64,000 nt of DNA from Gammaproteobacteria bacterium (GCA_013288885.1 JABDBA010000006.1:42262-106261); one strand, 5' to 3'; positions 27,362-35,864 are shown, counted from the first letter of the stretch. Program-made: numbers and translations. Notes: generated by a model from the sequence alone, not told the origin.

Positions 27362-28618
27362 ATGGATCATAGCGTTCTATTCGTAATAGGTGCTTGCTGC
27401 GTAGGGTTTATCATGACCTGGGGCGTGGGCGCGAACGATCTCGCTAATATTCTTAGCACCACACTGGGATCAAAAGCCGTCACCGTGCGCCAAGCGATGT
27501 TAATTGCTATTGTCTTTGAATTTGCCGGTGCGCTGTTAGGCAGTAGCGGCGTCAGCAATACCATCAGCAATGGCATTTTACACACCGACGTGTTAGCTAA
27601 CACCCCTAACATTTTAGCTTATGGCATGATGGCAGTCTTATTAGCAGGATCCAGTTGGATGTTGCTTGCCAGTTATTTTGGTTTACCGGTATCGATCACC
27701 AATGCTATCGTCGGTAGTTTAGTCGGGTTTGGTGCTGTGGTACTTGGAATGCACGCCATTGTTTGGCCACATGTGCGCGCGATTGCTATCAGTTGGCTCA
27801 TCTCACCTTTTCTGGCGGGCGTTGCCGCTTATTTATTGTTTCGCAGTGTGCAACGTACAATTTTAATGACCGTTAATCCGCTAGAAAATGCGCAACGTTA
27901 TTTACCGCTCTATTTTTTTCTGGTGGGAATTGTTTTAGCATTTATGACGGTGTTAAAAGCCATTAAACATTTTGAATTTGCCGCACTCACGTTTTGGGAA
28001 AGTTGTTTGGTGGTGATTGCCACCAGTTTTTTTATTACCGGTATTGGCTTATGGTTAAGCCGCCGTATTTCATTAGAGCCGGATGCGACCGGCCATGATC
28101 GCTTTGCAGCGGTGGAACGATTATTTAGTTTGCTGATGGCATTTACCGCTTGCGCGATGGTTTTTGCGCACGGCTCAAATGACGTCGCGGTCGCCGTTGG
28201 CCCTATCGCGGCGATTATTAATATTGCGCAGAGCAATGATCATATTATTCATGGTGGTCATTTACCGTTTGAAATTATTTTGTTAGGTATCTGTGGTGTG
28301 CTGACAGGCTTATTTATGTACGGTCGTAAAGTAATTGAAACGGTGGGTCGCGGCATAACGACGTTGACACCTAGCCGTGCGTTTGCTGCTACACTTTCCG
28401 CTGCTGCAACGGTCATTGTTTCTACTAGTATTGGCATTCCGGTATCGGCAACACAAACTCTCGTCGGTGGCGTATTGGGGGTTGGTTTAGCACGCGGTAT
28501 CGGTGCGTTGAATCTGTATGTGGTGCGCAATATTCTATTGTCGTGGTTGATTACTATTCCTGCGGCTTCTGTATTAGCGATCTTGTTTTATTATTTGTTG
28601 GTGAATGTATTTAAATAA
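27362..28618 (+). CDS. Low-affinity inorganic phosphate transporter, Pit family
   Basis: This is a 418-residue polytopic membrane protein of the PiT family, which brings in phosphate or metal-phosphate with a proton. The two family signatures are present: GANDLANILSTTLGSKAVT near the N-terminus and FAHGSNDVAVAVGP in the second half. About ten hydrophobic spans are visible, and the inverted-repeat structure is intact. Length and context with the DUF47 gene are normal. Confidence 0.95.
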   Translation: MDHSVLFVIGACCVGFIMTWGVGANDLANILSTTLGSKAVTVRQAMLIAIVFEFAGALLGSSGVSNTISNGILHTDVLANTPNILAYGMMAVLLAGSSWMLLASYFGLPVSITNAIVGSLVGFGAVVLGMHAIVWPHVRAIAISWLISPFLAGVAAYLLFRSVQRTILMTVNPLENAQRYLPLYFFLVGIVLAFMTVLKAIKHFEFAALTFWESCLVVIATSFFITGIGLWLSRRISLEPDATGHDRFAAVERLFSLLMAFTACAMVFAHGSNDVAVAVGPIAAIINIAQSNDHIIHGGHLPFEIILLGICGVLTGLFMYGRKVIETVGRGITTLTPSRAFAATLSAAATVIVSTSIGIPVSATQTLVGGVLGVGLARGIGALNLYVVRNILLSWLITIPAASVLAILFYYLLVNVFK

Positions 28619-28623
28619 ATTCT

Positions 28624-28827
28624 TTAAAACCCTTCCCAAATTTTTTTCTTGTCGGGCGCCACTTCATGATCACGCAAATAATGAATACGCGCGTATTTGT
28701 CGATTTCAAATTGCTGTGCTGCCGATTTCTTAGGGTGAGTTTGATCAAATTCTTCGCAAAATTTATCGATTTCGCTGACGAATTGTTTTGATTTTAGTTT
28801 TGCGAATAGTTTTTTTAGAAGTTTCAT
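28624..28827 (-). CDS. Small conserved-looking basic protein downstream of rpoH
   Basis: A 67-residue soluble protein rich in Lys, with an amphipathic basic N-terminus (MKLLKKLFAKLKSKQF) and a C-terminus containing RIHYLRDHEVAPDKKKIW. I do not recognise a named family. It begins one base after the rpoH stop on the same strand, so it is almost certainly co-transcribed and translationally coupled. The tight coupling and codon pattern support a real gene. Confidence 0.65.
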   Translation of the reverse strand: MKLLKKLFAKLKSKQFVSEIDKFCEEFDQTHPKKSAAQQFEIDKYARIHYLRDHEVAPDKKKIWEGF

Positions 28828-28828
28828 T

Positions 28829-29695
28829 TTACGCTTCCAACCCTTCCATTGCGCCGCGTAATTTTTTCATAGCGTTTTGCTCTAACTGACGCACACGCTC
28901 AGCGGATACATTATAACGTTGCGCCAAATCTTGCAAAGTCGCTTTAGGTTCATTCAACCAACGTTCTTGAATAATTTGTTGACTACGAACATCTAATTTA
29001 ACCAACGCTTGTGCTAATTTATCTTGGCTTTGTTCGGTATAATCTGATTTTTCTAACTGACGTGATGGGTCATAACGATGATCTTCTAAATATAAAACCG
29101 GTGCGTGATCTTTGTGGCCGCTTTCATCATCTTCTAACGGCGCATCAAAACTCATGTCGTGCGAAGATAAACGTGCTTCCATTTCACGCACATTCTCCGG
29201 CGTTACACCTAAATCTTCTGCGACTGCTTCGACTTCTTCTTGGCTAAACCAACTGAGTTGTTTTCTGGCTTTGCGTAGATTAAAAAATAATTTACGTTGC
29301 GCTTTAGTGGTTGCCACTTTAACGATACGCCAGTTGCGCAAAACAAATTCTTGGATTTCGGCTTTGATCCAATGCACCGCAAAAGACACTAAACGCACAC
29401 CAATTTGCGGGTTAAAACGCTTGACCGCTTTCATCAAACCAATATTGCCTTCTTGAATGAGATCACCTAAAGCTAAGCCATAACCCTTATAGCCACGCGC
29501 AATGCGCACCACAAAACGCAGGTGCGACATGACCAACTGCCTAGCTGCTTCCAGGTCTTGCTGGTCGTAATAACGGGTCGCCAGTTCATGCTCTTCTGAC
29601 GCTGTTAAAACCGGTATTTGGTTGACACGTGCAATGTAGACTTCAAGGCTTTGCAACGGAACCATCATGTCGAAAGTTTGTAGACTTTGGGTCAT
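28829..29695 (-). CDS. rpoH: RNA polymerase heat-shock sigma factor (sigma-32)
   Basis: The 288-residue protein is sigma-32, which directs polymerase to chaperone and protease promoters. Region 1/2 shows [20 protein letters not shown], then [19 protein letters not shown], and the RpoH-box area [15 protein letters not shown] is clear; region 4 has [20 protein letters not shown]. Length matches the family. The ATG at 29695 follows GAGGT at good spacing. Unusually, the promoter region carries an exact CIRCE element (29735-29761), so HrcA repression is predicted on top of the usual sigma-32 controls. The usual neighbours ftsE/ftsX are not adjacent. Confidence 0.96.
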   Translation of the reverse strand: MTQSLQTFDMMVPLQSLEVYIARVNQIPVLTASEEHELATRYYDQQDLEAARQLVMSHLRFVVRIARGYKGYGLALGDLIQEGNIGLMKAVKRFNPQIGVRLVSFAVHWIKAEIQEFVLRNWRIVKVATTKAQRKLFFNLRKARKQLSWFSQEEVEAVAEDLGVTPENVREMEARLSSHDMSFDAPLEDDESGHKDHAPVLYLEDHRYDPSRQLEKSDYTEQSQDKLAQALVKLDVRSQQIIQERWLNEPKATLQDLAQRYNVSAERVRQLEQNAMKKLRGAMEGLEA

Positions 29696-29734
29696 GTTGA
29701 ATATTACCTCATTAGTAATTTACCTAATACTATT

Positions 29735-29761
29735 TTAGCACTCTTTTGGGGGGAGTGCTAA
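29735..29761 (-). promoter_or_regulatory. CIRCE operator (HrcA site) overlapping the rpoH promoter
   Basis: The sequence TTAGCACTC-N9-GAGTGCTAA is an exact match to the CIRCE consensus: arms 29735-29743 and 29753-29761, 9-base spacer. On the minus strand, towards rpoH, TTAGCA and TAAAAT (18 bases apart) could be the -35 and -10 boxes, so the operator lies over the promoter, about 40 bases before the start codon. HrcA, the known CIRCE repressor, is not coded in the window. Confidence 0.9.
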
Positions 29762-29979
29762 TTCTCTTCACTTACCTGGTAACACTCAACATCCGCCATT
29801 TTTCTATGCTTACTGATGTTATTATTCCATATAAAAAGATTAATACCCCGGCTTAACTGTTTCTTCATTTGCTCAGATTAGCTAATGCGGGCATTTTACA
29901 ATGGTTTTGGCCGTTAACTATAGTGACTTAGGAATGTGAGAAGCCGTTATTCCTTATTCCAGACCTGGCACCTTATTTA

Positions 29980-31056
29980 CTACGGAGCAGTTTTTTTTAG
30001 GGATGTAGGCACCTGGCCTGCGGCAGGTGGTTGTTCAGATGGTTGTTTTGGTTTAGCGGCTGCATCTGCTGATGTTACATTACCTTGTTTGTTAGGGTTG
30101 AATGCAAAAGGCGTTTCTGCTGAAGAGGCGATGGTCTTTTCTGGTTTGCCTTGATTAAATTTTTCATCTACCACGCTTACGGTAGAATCATTAATTTTTT
30201 TAGCTGCCTCACTAAATTTTTTACTTGCCTCCTCTTCGGTAAAATCTGCGTATTGATCAAGCGTTACTTTTAGTGCTTCTGTTGCCTTTGGCATTTCTTC
30301 TAATATTTTTGCGTTTAAATTATTTAGTGCTATTTTTAAATTATCTCTTGCTTTTTGTGTATCTGCTCCTTTTGGTCCATATATTCTTTCTGCTTCTTTT
30401 ACTGCTTTTTCTTCTGCTATTACGTTTTGTTTTGCTTTTTTTACTTCTGATAATCCATTTATTTTTTCGATGTCCACAGGCTTAATTATTAAAACAAGAT
30501 GATTATCATCTATTGAAAGGTTAAAACCTCCTATCATCCACTCTTGCAGTAATGTAAAAACAGCAAATTGTCTCTTATTAATCATGGCCTGCCATTGCTC
30601 ACCAGAATCTTTTCCAGATTGTTTAGAGTGTTTTGGGTGTTGACCTGTGGAACCTCGTTCCCACGATAATGCAGGTGATGTGGGTGCCTTTAAGGCTGCA
30701 ATGAGATCCTCATGTAACGTACCATGATAAGTATGATAATTATTATATCTAGCTTCAAGCATAGTTGCTTTTTTAGTAAAAGCTCCTAAATTCTCAATTT
30801 TTCCTCGCTCATCAATTCTTCCTTCGTGAAGAATCAAATAAGCAACCATGGCGTCATCTAGCGTTTCGAAATCATAATAATATTCTTTTGTTGTTGCATC
30901 AATATGCTCCTTCTTGTTCTTATCTTTCTTTTTTACCCACCCGTCTAACACCTTGAATTTAGGCCCATCTTCGTCTTTGATCTCTTTTTTTGCGATGTCA
31001 TAACTAACACGATATTGGCCGTTGTGTAGCCTTTTTAACTTTATCTCAATGGTCAT
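29980..31056 (-). CDS. Hypothetical protein, member A of a local paralogous pair
   Basis: A 358-residue soluble protein with no family I recognise. The ATG at 31056 is chosen because GGGGAGG sits just before it; the ATG 15 bases upstream would place that site inside the gene. The N-terminal 50 residues look strand-rich and charged. Blocks shared with the protein at 33291-34580 are: DDAMVAYLILHEGR...GKIENL near the N-terminus, SPALSWE in the middle, QWQAMINKRQF followed by IDDNHLVL, then DQYADFT. Both end in a Pro/Ser/Lys-rich tail. It is transcribed away from the ATPase gene, separated by a gap holding a 48-bp palindrome. Function unknown. Confidence 0.7.
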   Translation of the reverse strand: MTIEIKLKRLHNGQYRVSYDIAKKEIKDEDGPKFKVLDGWVKKKDKNKKEHIDATTKEYYYDFETLDDAMVAYLILHEGRIDERGKIENLGAFTKKATMLEARYNNYHTYHGTLHEDLIAALKAPTSPALSWERGSTGQHPKHSKQSGKDSGEQWQAMINKRQFAVFTLLQEWMIGGFNLSIDDNHLVLIIKPVDIEKINGLSEVKKAKQNVIAEEKAVKEAERIYGPKGADTQKARDNLKIALNNLNAKILEEMPKATEALKVTLDQYADFTEEEASKKFSEAAKKINDSTVSVVDEKFNQGKPEKTIASSAETPFAFNPNKQGNVTSADAAAKPKQPSEQPPAAGQVPTSLKKTAP

Positions 31057-31245
31057 AAAACCTCCCCTCATTAATCTTACCTATGTTAATAGGGAGTATA
31101 GCACAAAATCCTTTTTATGCAGGTGAATCTTAAGATATTAGCGGGTAAATCGCTGCCGTTTACCCTGTATTTTAGACAAAAATTATTTAAAAAGTAAGGA
31201 TAAGATGGGTTAGGGCTGAATACAACGCTATACGTGCTCCCTAAT

Positions 31246-31293
31246 TTTGATCAATGGCCACTGACTAAATTTAGTCAGTGGCCATTGATCAAA
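31246..31293. repeat. 48-bp perfect palindrome upstream of an ATPase gene
   Basis: Positions 31246-31269 are the exact reverse complement of 31270-31293, with no loop (TTTGATCAATGGCCACTGAC...). It lies in the 263-base gap between the paralogue A gene and the ATPase gene, and its right end overlaps the predicted -35 box of the latter. Confidence 0.92.
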
Positions 31294-31313
31294 TTCATGA
31301 AATGCGGTAAAAT
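31285..31313 (+). promoter_or_regulatory. Predicted promoter, leaderless start of the ATPase gene
   Basis: TTGATC (31285-31290), 17 bases, then TAAAAT (31308-31313) fit a housekeeping promoter. Transcription would start about seven bases later, at or beside the ATG at 31320, leaving no room for a ribosome site. The -35 box is inside the palindrome at 31246-31293. Confidence 0.55.
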
Positions 31314-31319
31314 AGCCTT

Positions 31320-32693
31320 ATGACCATCATCGATCCACGCTTTTCAGCCCATAACACCCATATTGAGTCTGCCGCACGCTTTGCAGAACTTGACCCGCAA
31401 TTGCGTCAACTCAAGAAACAGCGCTATATCTACGAGCCCGACCTGCTGCAACAGTTACCCACCAAGACACCGGGTATTTACACCCTGGGCGGAGGACGCC
31501 AGATTGGAAAAACAACGTTACTCAAACAATGGATGGCGCAGCTGTTAGCACAAAAATCGCCACCAGAAAATATCGTGTTTTTGTCGGGAGAAATCATCGA
31601 CGACCAACACACGTTATTGCATCTTTTACAAACGCAGTTGGCATCAATGCCAGCTAATCACCTTCATTACGTATTGTTAGATGAAGTGACTTATATTCGC
31701 GATTGGGATAAAGCCATTAAATATGCCGCCGATGCCGGTTGGTTAGAAAATACTATTCTGATTTTAACGGGTTCCGATTTGGTTTTAATGCAAGAAGCAC
31801 GCATGCGTTTTCCTGGTCGCCGTGGTAAAGCAGCCCAGGTAAACTTTCATTTATATCCGCTTTCATTTCATGAAGCCGTCAAATTAATACGCGGTGAAAA
31901 ATTTGCAGCTGCTTTGAATCAACCCACAGCGCAAGATATTGAAATTTTATTTCAAGAATTTAATCAATATTTACTCCACGGTGGTTATCTAACGGCAATA
32001 AACGATATTGCACTGCATGGGCATATTTTAGAATCCACTTTAACTACTTATTCTGATTGGATACGTGGTGATGTTTTAAAACGTGGCAAGCAAGAACATT
32101 ATTTACGTGAAATTCTCGGCGCAATTATTAAACGTTACAATAGTCAAATTACTTGGAATGCGCTGGCTAGTGATTTATCTATCGACCACCCTAAAACCGT
32201 AGCAGATTATATTGCCTTGCTGGAATCGATGGATGCGGTGTTCGTGCAAGCAGCATTGCTGGAAAACAAACTCACTGCTGCGCCTAAAAAAGCGCGCAAG
32301 CTGATGTTTACTGATCCGTTTATTTTTCATGCGATCCGCGCTTGGATAAATCCCGTCAAAAACCCCTATGAGAATCAGATTAAAAAAGCCCTAGCAGATT
32401 CAGAATTGTGCTCAAAGTTAGTTGAAGCATGCGCGACAACTCTTTATCGACGCTTCTATCCCACTTATTACATCAAGGCTGAAGGTGAAGTAGATATTGC
32501 CTACGTTGATAAAAATCGCTTTTATCCCATTGAAATAAAATGGCCGAACCAATTACGCCCGCAAGATTTAAAACAAATTAGGAAATATCCTAATGGTAAA
32601 ATCTTAACGAAATTATCACAGAGCGGATCCACCGAAGGAATTAAAACCGAGCCATTGCCTCTGGCGTTGTTTCATTTAGATGGCATCGGCTAA
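31320..32693 (+). CDS. ATP-binding protein, AAA/DUF4143 type
   Basis: A 457-residue protein with an N-terminal AAA-type ATPase domain (Walker A GGGRQIGKTT near residue 58, Walker B YVLLDEVTYI, sensor LILTGSDL) and a C-terminal DUF4143-like domain with a PD-(D/E)XK-style patch (GEVDIAY followed by YPIEIKW). Such ATPases are common in accessory regions of bacteria and archaea; their function is unknown, with defence, toxin-antitoxin-like or mobile roles proposed. It is preceded by a perfect palindrome and predicted leaderless promoter, and is flanked by two paralogous unknown proteins. Confidence 0.83.
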   Translation: MTIIDPRFSAHNTHIESAARFAELDPQLRQLKKQRYIYEPDLLQQLPTKTPGIYTLGGGRQIGKTTLLKQWMAQLLAQKSPPENIVFLSGEIIDDQHTLLHLLQTQLASMPANHLHYVLLDEVTYIRDWDKAIKYAADAGWLENTILILTGSDLVLMQEARMRFPGRRGKAAQVNFHLYPLSFHEAVKLIRGEKFAAALNQPTAQDIEILFQEFNQYLLHGGYLTAINDIALHGHILESTLTTYSDWIRGDVLKRGKQEHYLREILGAIIKRYNSQITWNALASDLSIDHPKTVADYIALLESMDAVFVQAALLENKLTAAPKKARKLMFTDPFIFHAIRAWINPVKNPYENQIKKALADSELCSKLVEACATTLYRRFYPTYYIKAEGEVDIAYVDKNRFYPIEIKWPNQLRPQDLKQIRKYPNGKILTKLSQSGSTEGIKTEPLPLALFHLDGIG

Positions 32694-32704
32694 ATAGAAT
32701 TCGC

Positions 32705-33091
32705 TCAATTATAAAAATTAATCTCTATCTTAGCCGCGCTATAAATTACCGTTGGAATTAAAGGCGCTCTTCCTTTGCTTTGTTTACCTTCCGTTAATTT
32801 TACAAAACCGTAATTTTCCATGGTGCGCAGCGTTCTTAACAAATTATTAGCTTTGCGACCCGTCATTACCTCGAGTTCTTTTATGGATTGCGGGTGAGCA
32901 TCTGTGATTAACTTCAGTAATTGTTGATTTTCTTCAGATAATATATTTGCCAATGATTTTATTGAGACAAACCAAATTTTAGGCTCATTTTTCTTAGGTT
33001 TATATTCACCTTTGGCAATGGCGATTGTCCTTTTTTTATATTGTTCTAAAGGCATAATTCCAACTCTAACTGTTTTAGATTTATTGCTCAT
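32705..33091 (-). CDS. Winged-helix DNA-binding protein, TumA/HVO_A0114-like antitoxin
   Basis: A 128-residue protein with an N-terminal VRVGIMPLEQYKKRTIAIAK segment and a MarR-like winged helix (SIKELEVMTGRKANNLLRTL, then MENYGFVKL). This matches the HVO_A0114-type DNA-binding proteins usually coded just after a TumE-type (DUF6516) toxin. Here the toxin frame upstream survives only as a deleted remnant (33088-33226) whose TGA overlaps this ATG (ATGA). The antitoxin seems intact, so it is either an orphan regulator or a leftover. It converges with the ATPase gene, with 11 bases between. Confidence 0.75.
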   Translation of the reverse strand: MSNKSKTVRVGIMPLEQYKKRTIAIAKGEYKPKKNEPKIWFVSIKSLANILSEENQQLLKLITDAHPQSIKELEVMTGRKANNLLRTLRTMENYGFVKLTEGKQSKGRAPLIPTVIYSAAKIEINFYN

Positions 33092-33226
33092 TTTTCTGAC
33101 CTCTTTAAAAATTCGATTATTTTATCTACTCTACTCCAAAAATCTTCTAGAAAAATGTTCATCTACAACGAGTTTTTCCCCATCCAGTTCAAGCAAATTT
33201 TCAATTGTTTTATCTTCATGTAACAT
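33088..33226 (-). pseudogene. TumE-type toxin remnant, internal deletion
   Basis: From the ATG at 33226 the frame reads MLHEDKTIENLLELDGEKLV, then VDEHF, which resembles a TumE/DUF6516 N-terminus, and soon meets a stop. In the next frame, without interruption, it continues LEDFWSRVDKIIEFLKRSEK to a TGA that overlaps the antitoxin start, which resembles the toxin C-terminus. The central part of an expected 100-120-residue protein is missing. The family assignment rests on the pairing with the regulator and on recalled motifs. Confidence 0.6.
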
Positions 33227-33290
33227 ATTATATCACCTGTTGATATGTTTTTGTAGGCTTTTATCTGATTGGGTTACTCGTGGTAAGAAG

Positions 33291-34580
33291 ATGCAGAGTG
33301 ATAATGATGGTAAAGAAGAATACATTGAATACGACACTCCGGAGAAAGCCCTCGCTGCTTATTTGATTTTTAAAGAGGGAAAACTCAATAATCATGGAGA
33401 AATCCAAAATTTGACAGCCTTAGAGAATAAAGCCCATAACCTCGTAGAAAGGTATGACACACAAAAGTTTATTGATTATTTACCTTATGAATTAACACCC
33501 AAAGCGGATGATCAAAAAAAAGGAGGTGAAGAAAAACAAGCACCTCTTAAATTTCAACATTTCAAATATGAAAAATCTTTAGATATATTTAAACGAGATT
33601 ATTATGGTCAAACTGGAACTGCTCATTCTAAGAAAATACCTGAGGCTGAATTAGAAACAATGGCTAGCTCAAATGCATTTTTGGCAACGTTAAATAGCAA
33701 CGAATATATGATTACTAATTTTCGGACTACAAAAGATCCGTGGGAATCACAATTAATGCAAGCATTAAGTATGTATTTTAACCAAGACACCCAACCTATA
33801 GGAACAAGACCGAAAAACTTTGATATTATCAAAAGCTACAATGTACCTTGCCGTGAAGCAAGAGATGCTTTAATGGTCTGCCTTTTTTTTGAGAGAGCAA
33901 CCGAGATTAAAAATATTACGGCTATTCTTAGCAATGAAGATGCTGCTACGGAAGCTCTTATAGAACATATCGAAGCTTTGTATAAAGAAGCAGATAGGCT
34001 TTTACAATATGGCGAAATAAAACTTGAAAATGGCCAAATCAAACTATTACAACCTAAATTACCTGATGCGCCAGAATTCCAAGTTTTTCTTGCAGCATTA
34101 AATAAACCGGCATCACCTGCATTGCCATGGGAAGAAATTACTCAAGATTCTACTCAAGTAGTTCCAAAAGCACGATCTAAACAACCCACAAAGGATCCCG
34201 AGTGGAAATGGCAGGCCGTTCTTACCCAGAGACAATATGATTTTTTTTCAGCGCTGAAAAAAACAGAAATAGCAAAAGCAATCCGCTTTGAAGTTGTAAT
34301 AGAAAAAGGACAATATACCTTAAAAATAGATGATAATAATACATGGGTATTTGATCAATATGCAGATTATACCAAAGATAAACTGGATTCCCCTTCAGAG
34401 ATCGAGGATATGAAAAAAAAATTTGGCATAGAACAATCTGGAAAAACAGTAGATGCAAGCTCTCAGACACTAGAGGAGAAATCCTCTGCAGGGAAGGAGC
34501 TTTATAGGTTTGATCCCAATAGCAAGAATAGGCAGCCTACGACACCCCCCTCAACAAAAAGAAGTAACGCTGCCTCCTAG
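33291..34580 (+). CDS. Hypothetical protein, member B of a local paralogous pair
   Basis: The 429-residue frame from the ATG at 33291 is preferred. A longer frame from 33012 would be antisense to the regulator gene and gives an unlikely hydrophobic leader. It shares several ordered blocks with the 29980-31056 product: EKALAAYLIFKEGK...GEIQNL, SPALPWEE, KWQAVLTQRQY followed by LKIDDN, and DQYADYT, and has the same Pro/Ser/Lys-rich tail. A region of about 110 residues (roughly 100-260) is extra. It is soluble with no signal peptide. No family is recognised. It is convergent with the second DUF4143 ATPase gene. Confidence 0.7.
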   Translation: MQSDNDGKEEYIEYDTPEKALAAYLIFKEGKLNNHGEIQNLTALENKAHNLVERYDTQKFIDYLPYELTPKADDQKKGGEEKQAPLKFQHFKYEKSLDIFKRDYYGQTGTAHSKKIPEAELETMASSNAFLATLNSNEYMITNFRTTKDPWESQLMQALSMYFNQDTQPIGTRPKNFDIIKSYNVPCREARDALMVCLFFERATEIKNITAILSNEDAATEALIEHIEALYKEADRLLQYGEIKLENGQIKLLQPKLPDAPEFQVFLAALNKPASPALPWEEITQDSTQVVPKARSKQPTKDPEWKWQAVLTQRQYDFFSALKKTEIAKAIRFEVVIEKGQYTLKIDDNNTWVFDQYADYTKDKLDSPSEIEDMKKKFGIEQSGKTVDASSQTLEEKSSAGKELYRFDPNSKNRQPTTPPSTKRSNAAS

Positions 34581-34607
34581 TAAGCCTCCTTCTCCCCCTA
34601 AGCATAG

Positions 34608-35777
34608 TTAGTACACGGCAGGCACAAAAAATTTCTTTATCCCGTCACACCACGGTATTACTGTTACATGATCAAAGCGTTTAGGGTGCTGATCGTTGGA
34701 AAAACAAACAGCTTCGCATGGTTTTAATTCTTCTGTTAATTGCAAGAATGTGCGCAAACTATTTTGCGTGACATTTTCCGCGCTTTTAATTTCAATGAGT
34801 AATAATGGCAAACCAGGGCGCTCTACCACTAAATCAATTTCTTTATCTTCTTTTGTTTGTAAATAAGAAAAACGAAATTCTGGGTAATAATAGCTGGCCA
34901 GTTTCATGCATTCTAAAATAATAAAATGTTCAAATACTTCACCATATGCACTGGTTCCAGACATTAATGGTAAAGACAATAAACGAGCTAACGCGCGCGT
35001 TACACCGGTATCAAAATAATAAAATTTTGGCTTTTGACTTAATCGTTTTCTAAATGAATGATGAAATGGCTCTAAGAAGAAACCAATAAGCGTGTCTTCT
35101 AAAATTGCAAAATATTCTTTAATGGTTTTATCGTCTACACCAACATCACGAGCTACATTCGAAAAATTTACAATTTTGCCATTGCATTGTGCAGAAACCT
35201 CTAAGAAACGGCGAAATGGATCTAACTTTTTAATAAATTGCTCACTCCATATTTCTTCCTTAAGATAGGTTTGAGTATATGCCTGTAAAAAACGCATTCG
35301 TTCTTCATCATTATGAAAAAATTCAATTTTTGGTAATGAACCAAAACGCAGAGCACGATCTAAATTAAATGCTGCACCTAATTCTAAAAATGAAAATGGA
35401 AAAAAATGATAAACAAAAGCGCGCCCAGCTAATAAATTTGCACCACCGCGTTTTAATTTACGTGCGCTGGAACCCGTCATGATGAAATATTTATCGGTAT
35501 GTTCAATCAAGTCGTGGACGACATCTAACAGCTTGGGTATCTTTTGCACTTCGTCAATGACTACATGTTTTTTTGCCGCTGGCAATGCCAACACTAAAGC
35601 CTTTAGTTCATCTGGATTACGTGCAAAACGCTCCTCTTCTGCGGGCATTAATAGATTTATCCAAAGACTTGATTCTGGTAAAAACTGCTGTTCGATAAGC
35701 GTGCTTTTACCCGTGCTGCGGGCCCCAAAGAGGAAAAAACTTTGGTCATCAGGAAGCTTGAGTAGGCGTGGAAGCAT
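34608..35777 (-). CDS. ATP-binding protein, AAA/DUF4143 type (second)
   Basis: A 389-residue member of the same broad class as the ATPase at 31320 but of a different subgroup. Walker A is FLFGARSTGKSTL (residues about 15-27), Walker B HVVIDEVQKIP, sensor FIMTGSSARKLK. The C-terminal DUF4143 domain includes YYFDTGVTRAL and the nuclease-like KEIDLVVERPG...LLIEIKSAE patch. GGAG precedes the ATG by seven bases. The upstream 40 bases contain inverted ACTCCGA/TCGGAGT arms (35795-35801 with 35817-35823), a possible operator. Confidence 0.86.
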   Translation of the reverse strand: MLPRLLKLPDDQSFFLFGARSTGKSTLIEQQFLPESSLWINLLMPAEEERFARNPDELKALVLALPAAKKHVVIDEVQKIPKLLDVVHDLIEHTDKYFIMTGSSARKLKRGGANLLAGRAFVYHFFPFSFLELGAAFNLDRALRFGSLPKIEFFHNDEERMRFLQAYTQTYLKEEIWSEQFIKKLDPFRRFLEVSAQCNGKIVNFSNVARDVGVDDKTIKEYFAILEDTLIGFFLEPFHHSFRKRLSQKPKFYYFDTGVTRALARLLSLPLMSGTSAYGEVFEHFIILECMKLASYYYPEFRFSYLQTKEDKEIDLVVERPGLPLLLIEIKSAENVTQNSLRTFLQLTEELKPCEAVCFSNDQHPKRFDHVTVIPWCDGIKKFFVPAVY

Positions 35778-35794
35778 AGTATTTCTCCGAGTGT

Positions 35795-35823
35795 ACTCCG
35801 AAAATGTACGCCAAAATCGGAGT
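35795..35823. promoter_or_regulatory. Inverted repeat upstream of the second ATPase gene
   Basis: ACTCCGA (35795-35801) and TCGGAGT (35817-35823) are 7-bp inverted arms around a 15-base spacer; a further CTCCGA lies at 35785-35790. Placed 17-46 bases before the start codon, this could be a repressor site for self-regulation. No protein is known to me for it. Confidence 0.4.
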
Positions 35824-35864
35824 GTTGTCTACTTTTGGAGGGTTTACATTGATTTAGGCCAAGC

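Noticed and set aside
29762..29979. A further gene or a second heat-shock promoter upstream of the CIRCE element
   Set aside because: No open frame with a ribosome site and no convincing sigma-32-type boxes (CTTGAA and CCCCAT) could be found in this gap.
33012..33290. Plus-strand extension of paralogue B with a hydrophobic leader that looks like membrane segments
   Set aside because: It is antisense to the regulator gene and the toxin remnant, has no ribosome site, and is not shared with paralogue A.
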